A stretch of 13,294 bases of DNA from Planctomycetota bacterium (GTDB taxonomy: Bacteria; Planctomycetota; Phycisphaerae; WQYP01), in assembly GCA_021798635.1 (NCBI GenBank), contig JAJZGH010000010.1, positions 23,739-37,032 of the forward strand. The letters are read 5' to 3'. How positions within the stretch are numbered: the stretch's first letter is position 1; every line of letters starts with the position of its first letter. A program made the translations under genes and the position numbers. Shown in pieces: positions 1-6,384 of the stretch. Below the pieces are notes generated by a model that was given only the letters and a program-made list of their open reading frames with translations, had not been told where the DNA came from and made no database searches.

Positions 1-3
1 CAT
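1..3 (-). CDS. Start codon of a gene running off the left edge, probably ribosomal protein L7/L12
   Basis: The complement of bases 1-3 is ATG. Upstream on the minus strand is GGAG (complement of 11-14), with a 7-base spacer (4-10), which is a good ribosome binding site and spacing. The codon lies 132 bases downstream of the rplJ stop in the same direction. In most bacteria rplL directly follows rplJ, and L10 needs L7/L12 to build the ribosomal stalk, so rplL is the natural guess. Only the start codon is visible, so the identity rests on gene order alone. Confidence 0.4.
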
Positions 4-135
4 AGTAAAACTCCACAAGTTCGCTTGTCTCCACCAGCCAGGGCGACGCGCCCCGTTTTAACTGCTCCAGGCAGGCTGAATGAATGACAAAAGACATAAA
101 AAACAAATTAAATTGAGCTTATTGCACCGGCCCGC
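4..135 (-). other. rplJ to (probable) rplL spacer with two short hairpins
   Basis: This non-coding spacer follows rplJ on the minus strand. Two small inverted repeats are visible: 41-45 with 49-53 (GGGCG/CGCCC, 3-base loop) and 15-19 with 24-28 (ACAAG/CTTGT; loop CGAA in minus-strand RNA). The second sits directly before the GGAG ribosome binding site at 11-14. Neither is followed by a T-run on the minus strand, so they do not look like terminators. They could set relative translation of the next gene; that is inference. Confidence 0.35.
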
Positions 136-672
136 TTATGCGGCGACCGGGGCTTCCTTTTCCTTCTTTTCAATAACGGCTTTGACCAGGCCCGCCACGT
201 TGCGGCCCGGCCCAACAATTTGTCCGGCCAGTTTACGGCCCGGAGAAATAGCCAGTGTCGAAATCTGAGCGTGCAGTTCTCTGCGTCCGGGCAGTTTGGC
301 CAGGGCTTCAGTGGCTGGTTTATCCAGCAATTGGCCTTCAACGACCGATCCCTTGATTTTGAGCTTGGCGATTTCCTTGCCTTGCTCGAGCAATTCCTTC
401 ACGGAATCGACCACGGATTCGCCGCCATAGACCAAGGCGTTGGTGCCCAAAAGAAGATCACCACCGGCCTTAAGACCGACCTTTTCCATGGCCCGACGCC
501 CCTGAGCGTTGGCAATGACGGTCATCCGCACATTCTTTTTCTTCAATCCGTTGCGCAGCTTGTTGGTGTCGTTGGCGTTGATGCCGGAATAATCCACAAT
601 AACCACGCTGTCGGCACCGGTCAGGCGCTTCTCAAGTTCCGTGGCAATCAGGTTTTTAATACGCTTACTCAT
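136..672 (-). CDS. rplJ: 50S ribosomal protein L10
   Basis: This 178-residue protein is the base of the ribosomal stalk. L10 binds 23S rRNA near the GTPase centre and carries L7/L12 dimers on its C-terminal helix. The N-terminus has the family pattern: a basic helix (SKRIKNLIATELEKRL), then VVIVDYSGINA, then a LRNGLKKKNV-type segment followed by VIANAQGRRAM. The C-terminal portion is an Ala/Lys-rich helix (about residues 158-178) suited to L7/L12 binding. Length is normal for L10 (about 165-180). The start has AGAGG upstream with an 8-base spacer. The rplA stop lies only 33 bases upstream, so the two are almost certainly co-transcribed. In E. coli, L10 represses its own operon through the mRNA leader; no such site can be assigned here by eye. 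Confidence 0.96.
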   Translation of the reverse strand: MSKRIKNLIATELEKRLTGADSVVIVDYSGINANDTNKLRNGLKKKNVRMTVIANAQGRRAMEKVGLKAGGDLLLGTNALVYGGESVVDSVKELLEQGKEIAKLKIKGSVVEGQLLDKPATEALAKLPGRRELHAQISTLAISPGRKLAGQIVGPGRNVAGLVKAVIEKKEKEAPVAA

Positions 673-705
673 AATGTAAACCTCTTAAGTGTTGTTCAGA
701 AAATC

Positions 706-1425
706 TCAGGCGGTCTCAATAACATCCAGGTGGCTGGTGTCAATTTGCACGCCGGGACTCATGGTGCTGTGTATCGTTACTTTTTTAACGTACTGGCCTT
801 TGGAGGTAGGGGGCTTTAACCGGCGAATGGTAGTAATAAACGCATGAATATTGGCTGCCAGATCGGCTTCGGCAAAACTCAGTTTACCGACCACGGCGTG
901 AATATTACCGCCTTTATCATTTCGGAATTCCACCTTACCGGCGGCATATTCCTTAACGGCATTGGTGACATCGGTCGCGACGGTGCCGGCTTTGGGGCTG
1001 GGCATTTTGCCCTGGGGGCCAAGAACCTTACCCAATCGGGTGATTTTCGGCATCATTTCAGGTGTCGCCACGGCGACATCAAAGTCCATCCAGCCATCGT
1101 TGACCTTTTTAATTAGATCATCCGCACCCGCTTCAACCGCACCGGCAGCCTTGGCGGTTTCAATATCATTGCCTTGAACAAAGGCGATCACGCGGCGCGT
1201 CTTGCCGATGCCTTTGGGCAAACTTACCGAACCACGGACGTTTTGGTCGGCCTGGGTGGCATCGATGCCTAAATGAAGGACAATATTAACGCTTTCGTCA
1301 AATTTCGCCGCCTTGAATTTTTTGAGCACAGGAATGGCCTGCTCAACAGTCACCGGGGTTTTGGGCAAATGCTCCGCTGACTGACGATAGCGTTTTCCGC
1401 GTTGGTTTAATGCTTTAATCGCCAT
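706..1425 (-). CDS. rplA: 50S ribosomal protein L1
   Basis: This 239-residue protein binds 23S rRNA at the L1 stalk, which helps move deacylated tRNA out of the E site. Family signatures are clear: SVSLPKGIGK in domain I, then LGKVLGPQGKMPSPKAGTV in domain II, then GKVEFRNDKGGNIHAVVGK and SF..ADLAANI. Length is as expected for bacterial L1 (about 230-240). The start has GAGGAG upstream with a rather long spacer of about 11 bases. A second, out-of-frame ATG lies 8 bases upstream. rplJ follows after 33 bases in the same direction. L1 is a known translational repressor of its own mRNA in other bacteria. rplK, which normally precedes rplA, is absent: the region upstream is a divergent promoter region facing rpoB. 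Confidence 0.97.
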   Translation of the reverse strand: MAIKALNQRGKRYRQSAEHLPKTPVTVEQAIPVLKKFKAAKFDESVNIVLHLGIDATQADQNVRGSVSLPKGIGKTRRVIAFVQGNDIETAKAAGAVEAGADDLIKKVNDGWMDFDVAVATPEMMPKITRLGKVLGPQGKMPSPKAGTVATDVTNAVKEYAAGKVEFRNDKGGNIHAVVGKLSFAEADLAANIHAFITTIRRLKPPTSKGQYVKKVTIHSTMSPGVQIDTSHLDVIETA

Positions 1426-1554
1426 AACGGCATAGACTCCTCAAGATAAGCAGCAGCGGCATAAAGTGATCATGCCAGTGAGCTTAGGCCATGAAAAATA
1501 CAGCTCGGAAATAATTACTTTAACTGGCAGAGGGGACAAGGGGCCAAGTGCTGG

Positions 1555-1575
1555 ATTGGCCGTTTCCCGGCCGAT
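1555..1575 (+). repeat. Inverted repeat (8-bp stem with one wobble pair)
   Basis: ATTGGCCG at 1555-1562 pairs with CGGCCGAT at 1568-1575 around a 5-base loop. In plus-strand RNA the single imperfect position is a U-G wobble. In minus-strand RNA it becomes an A-C mismatch, so the fold is slightly better in a rightward transcript. No T-run follows. A role in the leader of either divergent operon is possible but unproven. Confidence 0.4.
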
Positions 1576-1594
1576 GGAGCCGAAAAACCGTAAA

Positions 1595-1629
1595 AATCAG
1601 GCGTTTTTTTCGCCTGATTCTATTTTTTT
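1595..1629. terminator. Perfect hairpin with T-runs on both sides (bidirectional intrinsic terminator or attenuator)
   Basis: AATCAGGCG (1595-1603) and CGCCTGATT (1611-1619) form a perfect 9-bp stem around a loop of seven T. On the plus strand the stem is followed by CTATTTTTTTG. On the minus strand the stem end runs into TTTTT. It therefore has terminator form in both directions. It lies between two divergent gene starts, about 170 bp upstream of rplA and about 285 bp upstream of rpoB, where no convergent genes need it. It may insulate the operons or act as a leader attenuator for one of them. Confidence 0.6.
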
Positions 1630-1665
1630 GTCCGCTCCGGAGTTTATTCCGAGCTTCCACTATTC

Positions 1666-1695
1666 AGGCCCGTGGTTCGGCCTCCCGTAGGGGAG
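1666..1695. repeat. Two overlapping small hairpins
   Basis: AGGCC (1666-1670) pairs with GGCCT (1679-1683). CTCCC (1682-1686) pairs with GGGAG (1691-1695) around GTAG. The two stems share bases 1682-1683, so they cannot both form fully. Such mutually exclusive structures occur in leader regions, but the stems are only 5 bp each and could be chance in GC-rich DNA. Confidence 0.3.
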
Positions 1696-1744
1696 CAAAT
1701 AAGATACCGAGCGAGGAAAAAATTGTCAAGCAGCCATATTACAC

Positions 1745-1773
1745 TTGCGTTAAGGCTGAAGGGTGTATACAAT
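1745..1773 (+). promoter_or_regulatory. Candidate sigma-70-type promoter of rpoB
   Basis: TTGCGT (1745-1750) and TACAAT (1768-1773) are separated by exactly 17 bases. The -10 element matches TATAAT at five of six positions; the -35 matches TTGACA at three. This would place the transcription start near 1780 and give rpoB a leader of about 130 bases. If correct, the hairpins at 1555-1695 lie outside the rpoB transcript. This is by-eye matching only. Confidence 0.4.
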
Positions 1774-1913
1774 GCAGGACTATGAATAGCCGGGCTACCA
1801 TTGTTGTTTGTGTTTGTTCTTCTTTCCCCCCCTTCATAGTTGATTCATATTTTTTGGTTGCAGTGGACTGAAAGAAACTGTTCTTCTGTTCCTTGAATGT
1901 CGGAGGTTAAACC

Positions 1914-4900
1914 ATGCGTGTACGTGTAACGCAAGTGCGTGATTATTCAAAACGTGGCGATGCCTTGCCCATCCCGAACCTCATAGAGGTTCAGACCGCC
2001 GCCTATCGGCGATTCCTGCAAGCGGACACCGAGCCTGAAAAGCGAAAAAATGACGGCATCGAAGCGTTGCTGCGGGAAGTATTTCCCATTGAGTCGTATG
2101 ACGGCTCGATGAAATTGGAATACATCAGCTATGAACTGGGCAAAGCGCGGTATTCGCGCGATGAATGCCGGGCGCTGCGATTAACTTACGGCATGCCTCT
2201 TCGCATTAAGGTTCGCTTAAGCCGCAAGGACAAACCGGATATGGTCGAAGAATCGATTTATCTGGGTGATGTACCCATTATGACCGGCGGCGGCGAATTT
2301 ATTATCAACGGAGCGGAGCGCGTTATTGTTTCGCAGCTTCACCGCTCCCCGGGCGTGGACTTTCTGATTCAATCTCAGGAAGGCGACCGCCCCCTGCATT
2401 CCTGCCGGGTAATTCCCGAACGCGGGAGCTGGATTGAAATCAACGTCACCAAGAAGGACGTTCTGGTGGTGCGTATTGACCAGTCCGGCAAAATTCCGGC
2501 TACCAGCTTCCTGCGGGCTATGGATGAGAAATATGGCACCGATGAAGCTTTGATCCGGGCCTTTTACGAAACCCGCACCGTAGCCGTGGGGCAGTTAAAA
2601 GCGGATTATTATGCAGTGGGTTCCATTGTGGACACTGAAACCGGCGAAGAGCTTGTGAAATCCGGTGCCCAAATCGGTGATAGGGTGGCTAAAATTCAGG
2701 CCAGTAGCCTGAAAAAAATCGAAGTTATTGAGAAACTTGCGGATCCGCTGATTCTCAACACTTTGCAGGAAGATGATTCCCATAGCCATAAAGAGGCTTT
2801 GCGCAAAATTTACAGTCGTCTGCGGCCGGGCAATCCGCCCAACGATGACAAGGCCAAAACGCTGTTTGCGGAAAAATTCTTTGATGTGGCCCGTTACCGC
2901 CTTGGTCGGGTGGGGCGTTTCCGCATTAACCGCAAATTTGAACAGAATGTTCCTGAAGATGTCATGACCTTGCGGCCGGAAGATATTCTCGGCAGCATCA
3001 AATACCTTCTGGAATTGCGCGGTGGCCGCGGTTATGTGGATGACATTGACCATCTGGGCAATCGTCGCCTGCGTACCATTGACGAACTGGCGCAGGAAGA
3101 GTTACGCAAGGGCTTCCTGAAGCTGCGCCGCACGGTGCAAGAACGCTTAAGCATGAAGGCCCCGGAAGAAGTTGCCAAGATTGTGGAACTGGTGAACTCC
3201 AAGAGCATTAGCAGCTCTATTGAATACTTCTTTGGGCGCAGCGAGCTATCGCAGGTGGTCGATCAGACCAATCCTCTTTCGCAGCTTACGCATGAGCGCC
3301 GTCTGTCGGCCCTTGGGCCTGGCGGTTTAAACCGTAAACGTGCAGGCTTTGAAGTTCGCGATGTGCATATTTCGCACTATGGGCGTATCTGCCCGATTGA
3401 AACGCCGGAAGGCACGAACATCGGTCTGATTGCGTCGTTATCGATTTATGCCGGCGTTGATGACTATGGCTTCCTGATTACGCCGTATCGTGTGGTCGAA
3501 GGCGGCAAGGTCAACGGGGTACATAAATATCTCCGTGCGGATGAAGAAATGAAAGCTGTGCTGGCTCCGCCGGAAGTGGCGTCGCCGGATTCCGGAAAAG
3601 TGCGGCAGGATCTTCTTCTGGCCCGCGTGAACGGTGATCTGCAGCAGGTTCGCGGATCGGAAATTAACTATGTTGATATTTCCCCCAAGCAAACGGTGGC
3701 CATCTCGGCGGCGTTAATTCCCTTCTTGGAGCACGATGACGCGAATCGGGCCTTGATGGGATCGAACATGCAACGTCAGGCCGTACCTCTGCTGATTACG
3801 GATCCTCCGGTGGTCGGAACCGGGCTGGAAAAGATTATTCCTTATAATAGCGGCATGGTGATCAAAGCGGATCGCGCCGGGGTCATCACCTTTGTGGATG
3901 CCTGTCGGATTGTCATTGACAATTCTGATGAATATGTCCTGCGGAAAAATGCCGGGTTAAATGACAAAACCTGCATGACGCAAAAGCCGCTGGTGGCGGT
4001 GGGGCAAAAAGTTAAGAAGGGCCAGATCATTGCCGACGGCCCGGCCTGCCGCAATGGCGAATTGGCGCTGGGACGCAACGTTCTCGTGGCCTTTATGACT
4101 CTCGACGGCTACAACTATGAAGACGCTATTGTCGTGTCTGAACGGTTGATCAAGGGCGATGTATTTACGTCCATCCACATTGAGGAATTCGATGTGGAAG
4201 TGCGCGAAACCAAGCTCGGCCGTGAGGAATTCACGCGTGATATTCCCAACGTCAGCGAAAAGGCGTTGAAAAATCTCGACGAAAGCGGAATTGTCAGCAT
4301 CGGTACGCATGTCAGCCCCGGTGACATTCTCGTAGGTAAGGTTTCACCCAAGAGCAAGACGGAACTATCGCCGGAAGAAAAACTTCTGCACGCCATTTTC
4401 GGCCGCGCCGGCGAAGACGTGAAGAATGATTCTCTGGAAGTTCCCGCCGGAACTGAAGGCGTGGTGATCGGTGCGCAGCGGTTCAGCCGGCGCATGCACA
4501 TGAACGACGACCAGAAGAAAATTCTTCAGAAAGAAATGAAAGAGTACGGCAAGCAGATGGATGTGCGCATCGCCGAACTATTTCGGAAGATGGCCGATGA
4601 AATTAATGAAGCCACCGGCCAGACCATGGTCGATCCATCAACTCGGCAAAAAGTCGGTAAGTCGGATCAAGACGAGGTCATTCTGGAGCAGGTTGAAAGC
4701 TTTGCCGTAAGCTGGATCAAAGGCGCGGAAGATGCCCGTAAGCGCGGTGAGCAGATTTATCATCGCTACAAGGCCACGCTGCAATCCATGCGTGAAGAAA
4801 AGACCAGGAAAATGGAGCACATGAAGCGTGGCGATGAGCTGCCATCAGGTGTTCTTGAAATGGTCAAAGTGTATCTGGCCACGAAGCGGCAACTGTCAGT

Positions 4901-5666
4901 GGGCGATAAGATGGCCGGCCGGCACGGAAACAAGGGCGTCATCGCCCGTATCGTTCCCGAAGCGGATATGCCGTTCCTGGAAGATGGAACGCCCGTGGAT
5001 ATTGTGTTAAATCCGCTGGGCGTGCCGTCGCGTATGAACATTGGACAGATTCTTGAAACGCATCTGGGTTGGGCCGCGGCCGTGCTGGGCTTCCAGGCGG
5101 TTACACCGGTATTTGACGGTGCCAGCGAATCGGAGATTCTCAAAGCGGTCGAAGAGGCCAATGCCCATGTGCGCAGTCGCCGCGTAGAATTGGCTGAGAA
5201 GAAGCTTCCTCCGCCTCCCGGGGAAATTTCCGTTGAAATGCCGGCACTTTTGAAAATTAACCTGTACGATGGCCGCACCGGCGAACCGTTTGAGCAAAAG
5301 GTGACCGTGGGTTACATGTACATGCTTAAACTTCACCATCTGGTTGATGAGAAAATCCATGCCCGGTCCACCGGTCCATACAGTCTTATCACACAGCAGC
5401 CCCTTGGCGGAAAAGCCCGCACCGGCGGTCAGCGTTTCGGTGAGATGGAAGTGTGGGCCCTGGAAGCCTACGGTGCCGCCTATGTATTGCAGGAACTTTT
5501 GACCGTTAAATCTGATGATGTGGAAGGCCGCACCAAGATTTATGAAAGCATGGTCAAAGGTACCAACACGCTCGATGCCGGCACGCCGGTTTCCTTTGAT
5601 GTGCTGTGCAATGAAATCCGCGGCTTAGGGTTGAATATTACGCTGGAAAAGAAGAAAGGAATATAG
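1914..5666 (+). CDS. rpoB: DNA-directed RNA polymerase subunit beta
   Basis: The beta subunit (1250 residues) forms one side of the RNA polymerase active-site cleft. It opens with a standard beta N-terminus and the fork/lobe signature [23 protein letters not shown]. The rifampicin-pocket region spans about residues 441-470 ([20 protein letters not shown], then [10 protein letters not shown]); D450 corresponds to E. coli D516. The residues equivalent to E. coli S512, Q513, D516, H526, R529 and S531 are all retained. The catalytic-centre lysines are K999 and K1007 in [12 protein letters not shown] (E. coli K1065 and K1073). A charged, helix-rich segment at about 857-971 corresponds to the SI2 insertion site. 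The C-terminus has the typical [20 protein letters not shown] segment. GGAGG lies 7 bases before the ATG. The gene immediately downstream is not rpoC but a HEPN gene, 15 bases after the TAG stop. Confidence 0.98.
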   Translation: MRVRVTQVRDYSKRGDALPIPNLIEVQTAAYRRFLQADTEPEKRKNDGIEALLREVFPIESYDGSMKLEYISYELGKARYSRDECRALRLTYGMPLRIKVRLSRKDKPDMVEESIYLGDVPIMTGGGEFIINGAERVIVSQLHRSPGVDFLIQSQEGDRPLHSCRVIPERGSWIEINVTKKDVLVVRIDQSGKIPATSFLRAMDEKYGTDEALIRAFYETRTVAVGQLKADYYAVGSIVDTETGEELVKSGAQIGDRVAKIQASSLKKIEVIEKLADPLILNTLQEDDSHSHKEALRKIYSRLRPGNPPNDDKAKTLFAEKFFDVARYRLGRVGRFRINRKFEQNVPEDVMTLRPEDILGSIKYLLELRGGRGYVDDIDHLGNRRLRTIDELAQEELRKGFLKLRRTVQERLSMKAPEEVAKIVELVNSKSISSSIEYFFGRSELSQVVDQTNPLSQLTHERRLSALGPGGLNRKRAGFEVRDVHISHYGRICPIETPEGTNIGLIASLSIYAGVDDYGFLITPYRVVEGGKVNGVHKYLRADEEMKAVLAPPEVASPDSGKVRQDLLLARVNGDLQQVRGSEINYVDISPKQTVAISAALIPFLEHDDANRALMGSNMQRQAVPLLITDPPVVGTGLEKIIPYNSGMVIKADRAGVITFVDACRIVIDNSDEYVLRKNAGLNDKTCMTQKPLVAVGQKVKKGQIIADGPACRNGELALGRNVLVAFMTLDGYNYEDAIVVSERLIKGDVFTSIHIEEFDVEVRETKLGREEFTRDIPNVSEKALKNLDESGIVSIGTHVSPGDILVGKVSPKSKTELSPEEKLLHAIFGRAGEDVKNDSLEVPAGTEGVVIGAQRFSRRMHMNDDQKKILQKEMKEYGKQMDVRIAELFRKMADEINEATGQTMVDPSTRQKVGKSDQDEVILEQVESFAVSWIKGAEDARKRGEQIYHRYKATLQSMREEKTRKMEHMKRGDELPSGVLEMVKVYLATKRQLSVGDKMAGRHGNKGVIARIVPEADMPFLEDGTPVDIVLNPLGVPSRMNIGQILETHLGWAAAVLGFQAVTPVFDGASESEILKAVEEANAHVRSRRVELAEKKLPPPPGEISVEMPALLKINLYDGRTGEPFEQKVTVGYMYMLKLHHLVDEKIHARSTGPYSLITQQPLGGKARTGGQRFGEMEVWALEAYGAAYVLQELLTVKSDDVEGRTKIYESMVKGTNTLDAGTPVSFDVLCNEIRGLGLNITLEKKKGI

Positions 5667-5681
5667 CGTTATAGATCAGAT

Positions 5682-6086
5682 ATGATCGATTATGTTGTCT
5701 GCTTTAAGGAATTCATCTTGGCTGCGTGGTCTGAAATTAGTAGGGATAATTGGAGAGCGGCGCAAGCACTGCAGGAGCGTTCTCCCCGAAGCAGTGTAAG
5801 TCGCGCCTATTATGCCGCATTTTCAGCGCTTACACAGAAATTTGCGCATAAACGATTGTCCTTTTCAGGCAAGGAGTCGCCGCGGCACCGCGATATTCCC
5901 GACTTGGTGAACCGGGTTTTTCCCTCCAAAGCTCGTGCCGGAGAAATTCGTCGGAATATCAGGGCCTTAAATGCCATGCGACTGAACGCGGATTATTCAG
6001 CGAGGCGGTCCACCGATACCCAATCCGCAAAGGAAGCTATCCGATCCTCGGCCATTGTGTTACGAGCATGCGGAGTAAAACTATGA
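5682..6086 (+). CDS. HEPN-domain protein inserted between rpoB and rpoC
   Basis: This protein of up to 134 residues looks like a HEPN-fold protein of the UPF0332 kind. The features seen are NWRAAQALQE, then SSVSRAYYAAFSALTQKF (the typical R-x-YYA-x-F helix), a PRHRDIPDLV segment, and a closing MRLNADYSARR helix matching the family's R..ADY motif. HEPN proteins are all-helical; many are RNase toxins or partners of nucleotidyltransferases. The canonical R-x4-6-H catalytic motif is not evident, so RNase activity is doubtful. The ATG at 5682 has no clear ribosome binding site. An in-frame TTG at 5718 has AAGGA with a 7-base spacer and would give MAAWSEISRDNWRAA, a natural HEPN beginning, so the true start may be 5718. 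It overlaps the next gene by ATGA, which suggests translational coupling. Function is unknown. Confidence 0.8.
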   Translation: MIDYVVCFKEFILAAWSEISRDNWRAAQALQERSPRSSVSRAYYAAFSALTQKFAHKRLSFSGKESPRHRDIPDLVNRVFPSKARAGEIRRNIRALNAMRLNADYSARRSTDTQSAKEAIRSSAIVLRACGVKL

Positions 6087-6343
6087 GGCTGCAATCGCAA
6101 AATTTGAGTGGTGTTTCGAAGGTGGTTGAGAAATATTTAAAAAAACACCAACCTCGAAATTACAAGTTGGTCGTTAAACAAGCAGGATCCAAGCAAGACG
6201 GCGACTGGTGGTACATACTGGTCCAACCTGACAAGGAAACAGTCAGTTCGTTTGACTACGCCAGCAGGCTGGCCAAGACGGAGGATGAGTTAAGTGAAAA
6301 TGAGCATTTGAAGGTGCTGCTTGTTCCTGTGATACCGGAATAA
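6083..6343 (+). CDS. Small unknown protein coupled to the HEPN gene
   Basis: This is an 86-residue protein I do not recognise. I chose the ATG at 6083 because it overlaps the HEPN stop (ATGA) and has GGAG at 6072-6075 with a 7-base spacer; an ATG at 6068 is in frame but less well placed. The N-terminal half is basic (VEKYLKKHQPRNYKLVVKQ). The middle has a hydrophobic strand (GDWWYILVQPD). The C-terminal third is acidic and then hydrophobic (KTEDELSENEHL, then KVLLVPVIPE). It looks like a compact alpha/beta domain with no membrane segment. It lacks the GSxxxG and DxD features of an MNT nucleotidyltransferase, the usual HEPN partner. By position it is a candidate partner or antitoxin for the HEPN protein; that is inference. 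Confidence 0.75.
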   Translation: MRLQSQNLSGVSKVVEKYLKKHQPRNYKLVVKQAGSKQDGDWWYILVQPDKETVSSFDYASRLAKTEDELSENEHLKVLLVPVIPE

Positions 6344-6384
6344 TTTAAGAACTGAATTTATAACTCTTTTGGGAGTCAATAACC

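Larger units (their letters stand above)
1426..1913. other. Divergent rplA/rpoB intergenic region
   Basis: This 488-bp stretch separates the starts of rplA (minus) and rpoB (plus). I see no credible gene in it: the open frames across it are interrupted by hairpins and resemble no family. It holds an inverted repeat at 1555-1575, a bidirectional terminator-like hairpin at 1595-1629, two overlapping hairpins at 1666-1695, a candidate rpoB promoter at 1745-1773 and a pyrimidine-rich leader with a run of seven C (1826-1832). I could not assign a convincing promoter for rplA. Confidence 0.7.

Noticed and set aside
220..819. 199-codon plus-strand frame across rplJ and the rplA end
   Set aside because: It lies opposite two clear ribosomal protein genes and its translation resembles no family; it is a shadow frame.
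1548..1871. Open frame of 107 codons in the rplA/rpoB intergenic region
   Set aside because: It runs through the terminator-like hairpin and the candidate promoter, has a low-complexity, family-less translation and no good ribosome binding site.
5682..6343. Classical HepT-MntA (type VII) toxin-antitoxin pair
   Set aside because: The small partner shows no nucleotidyltransferase motif and the HEPN protein shows no clear R-x4-6-H, so the named system cannot be claimed.
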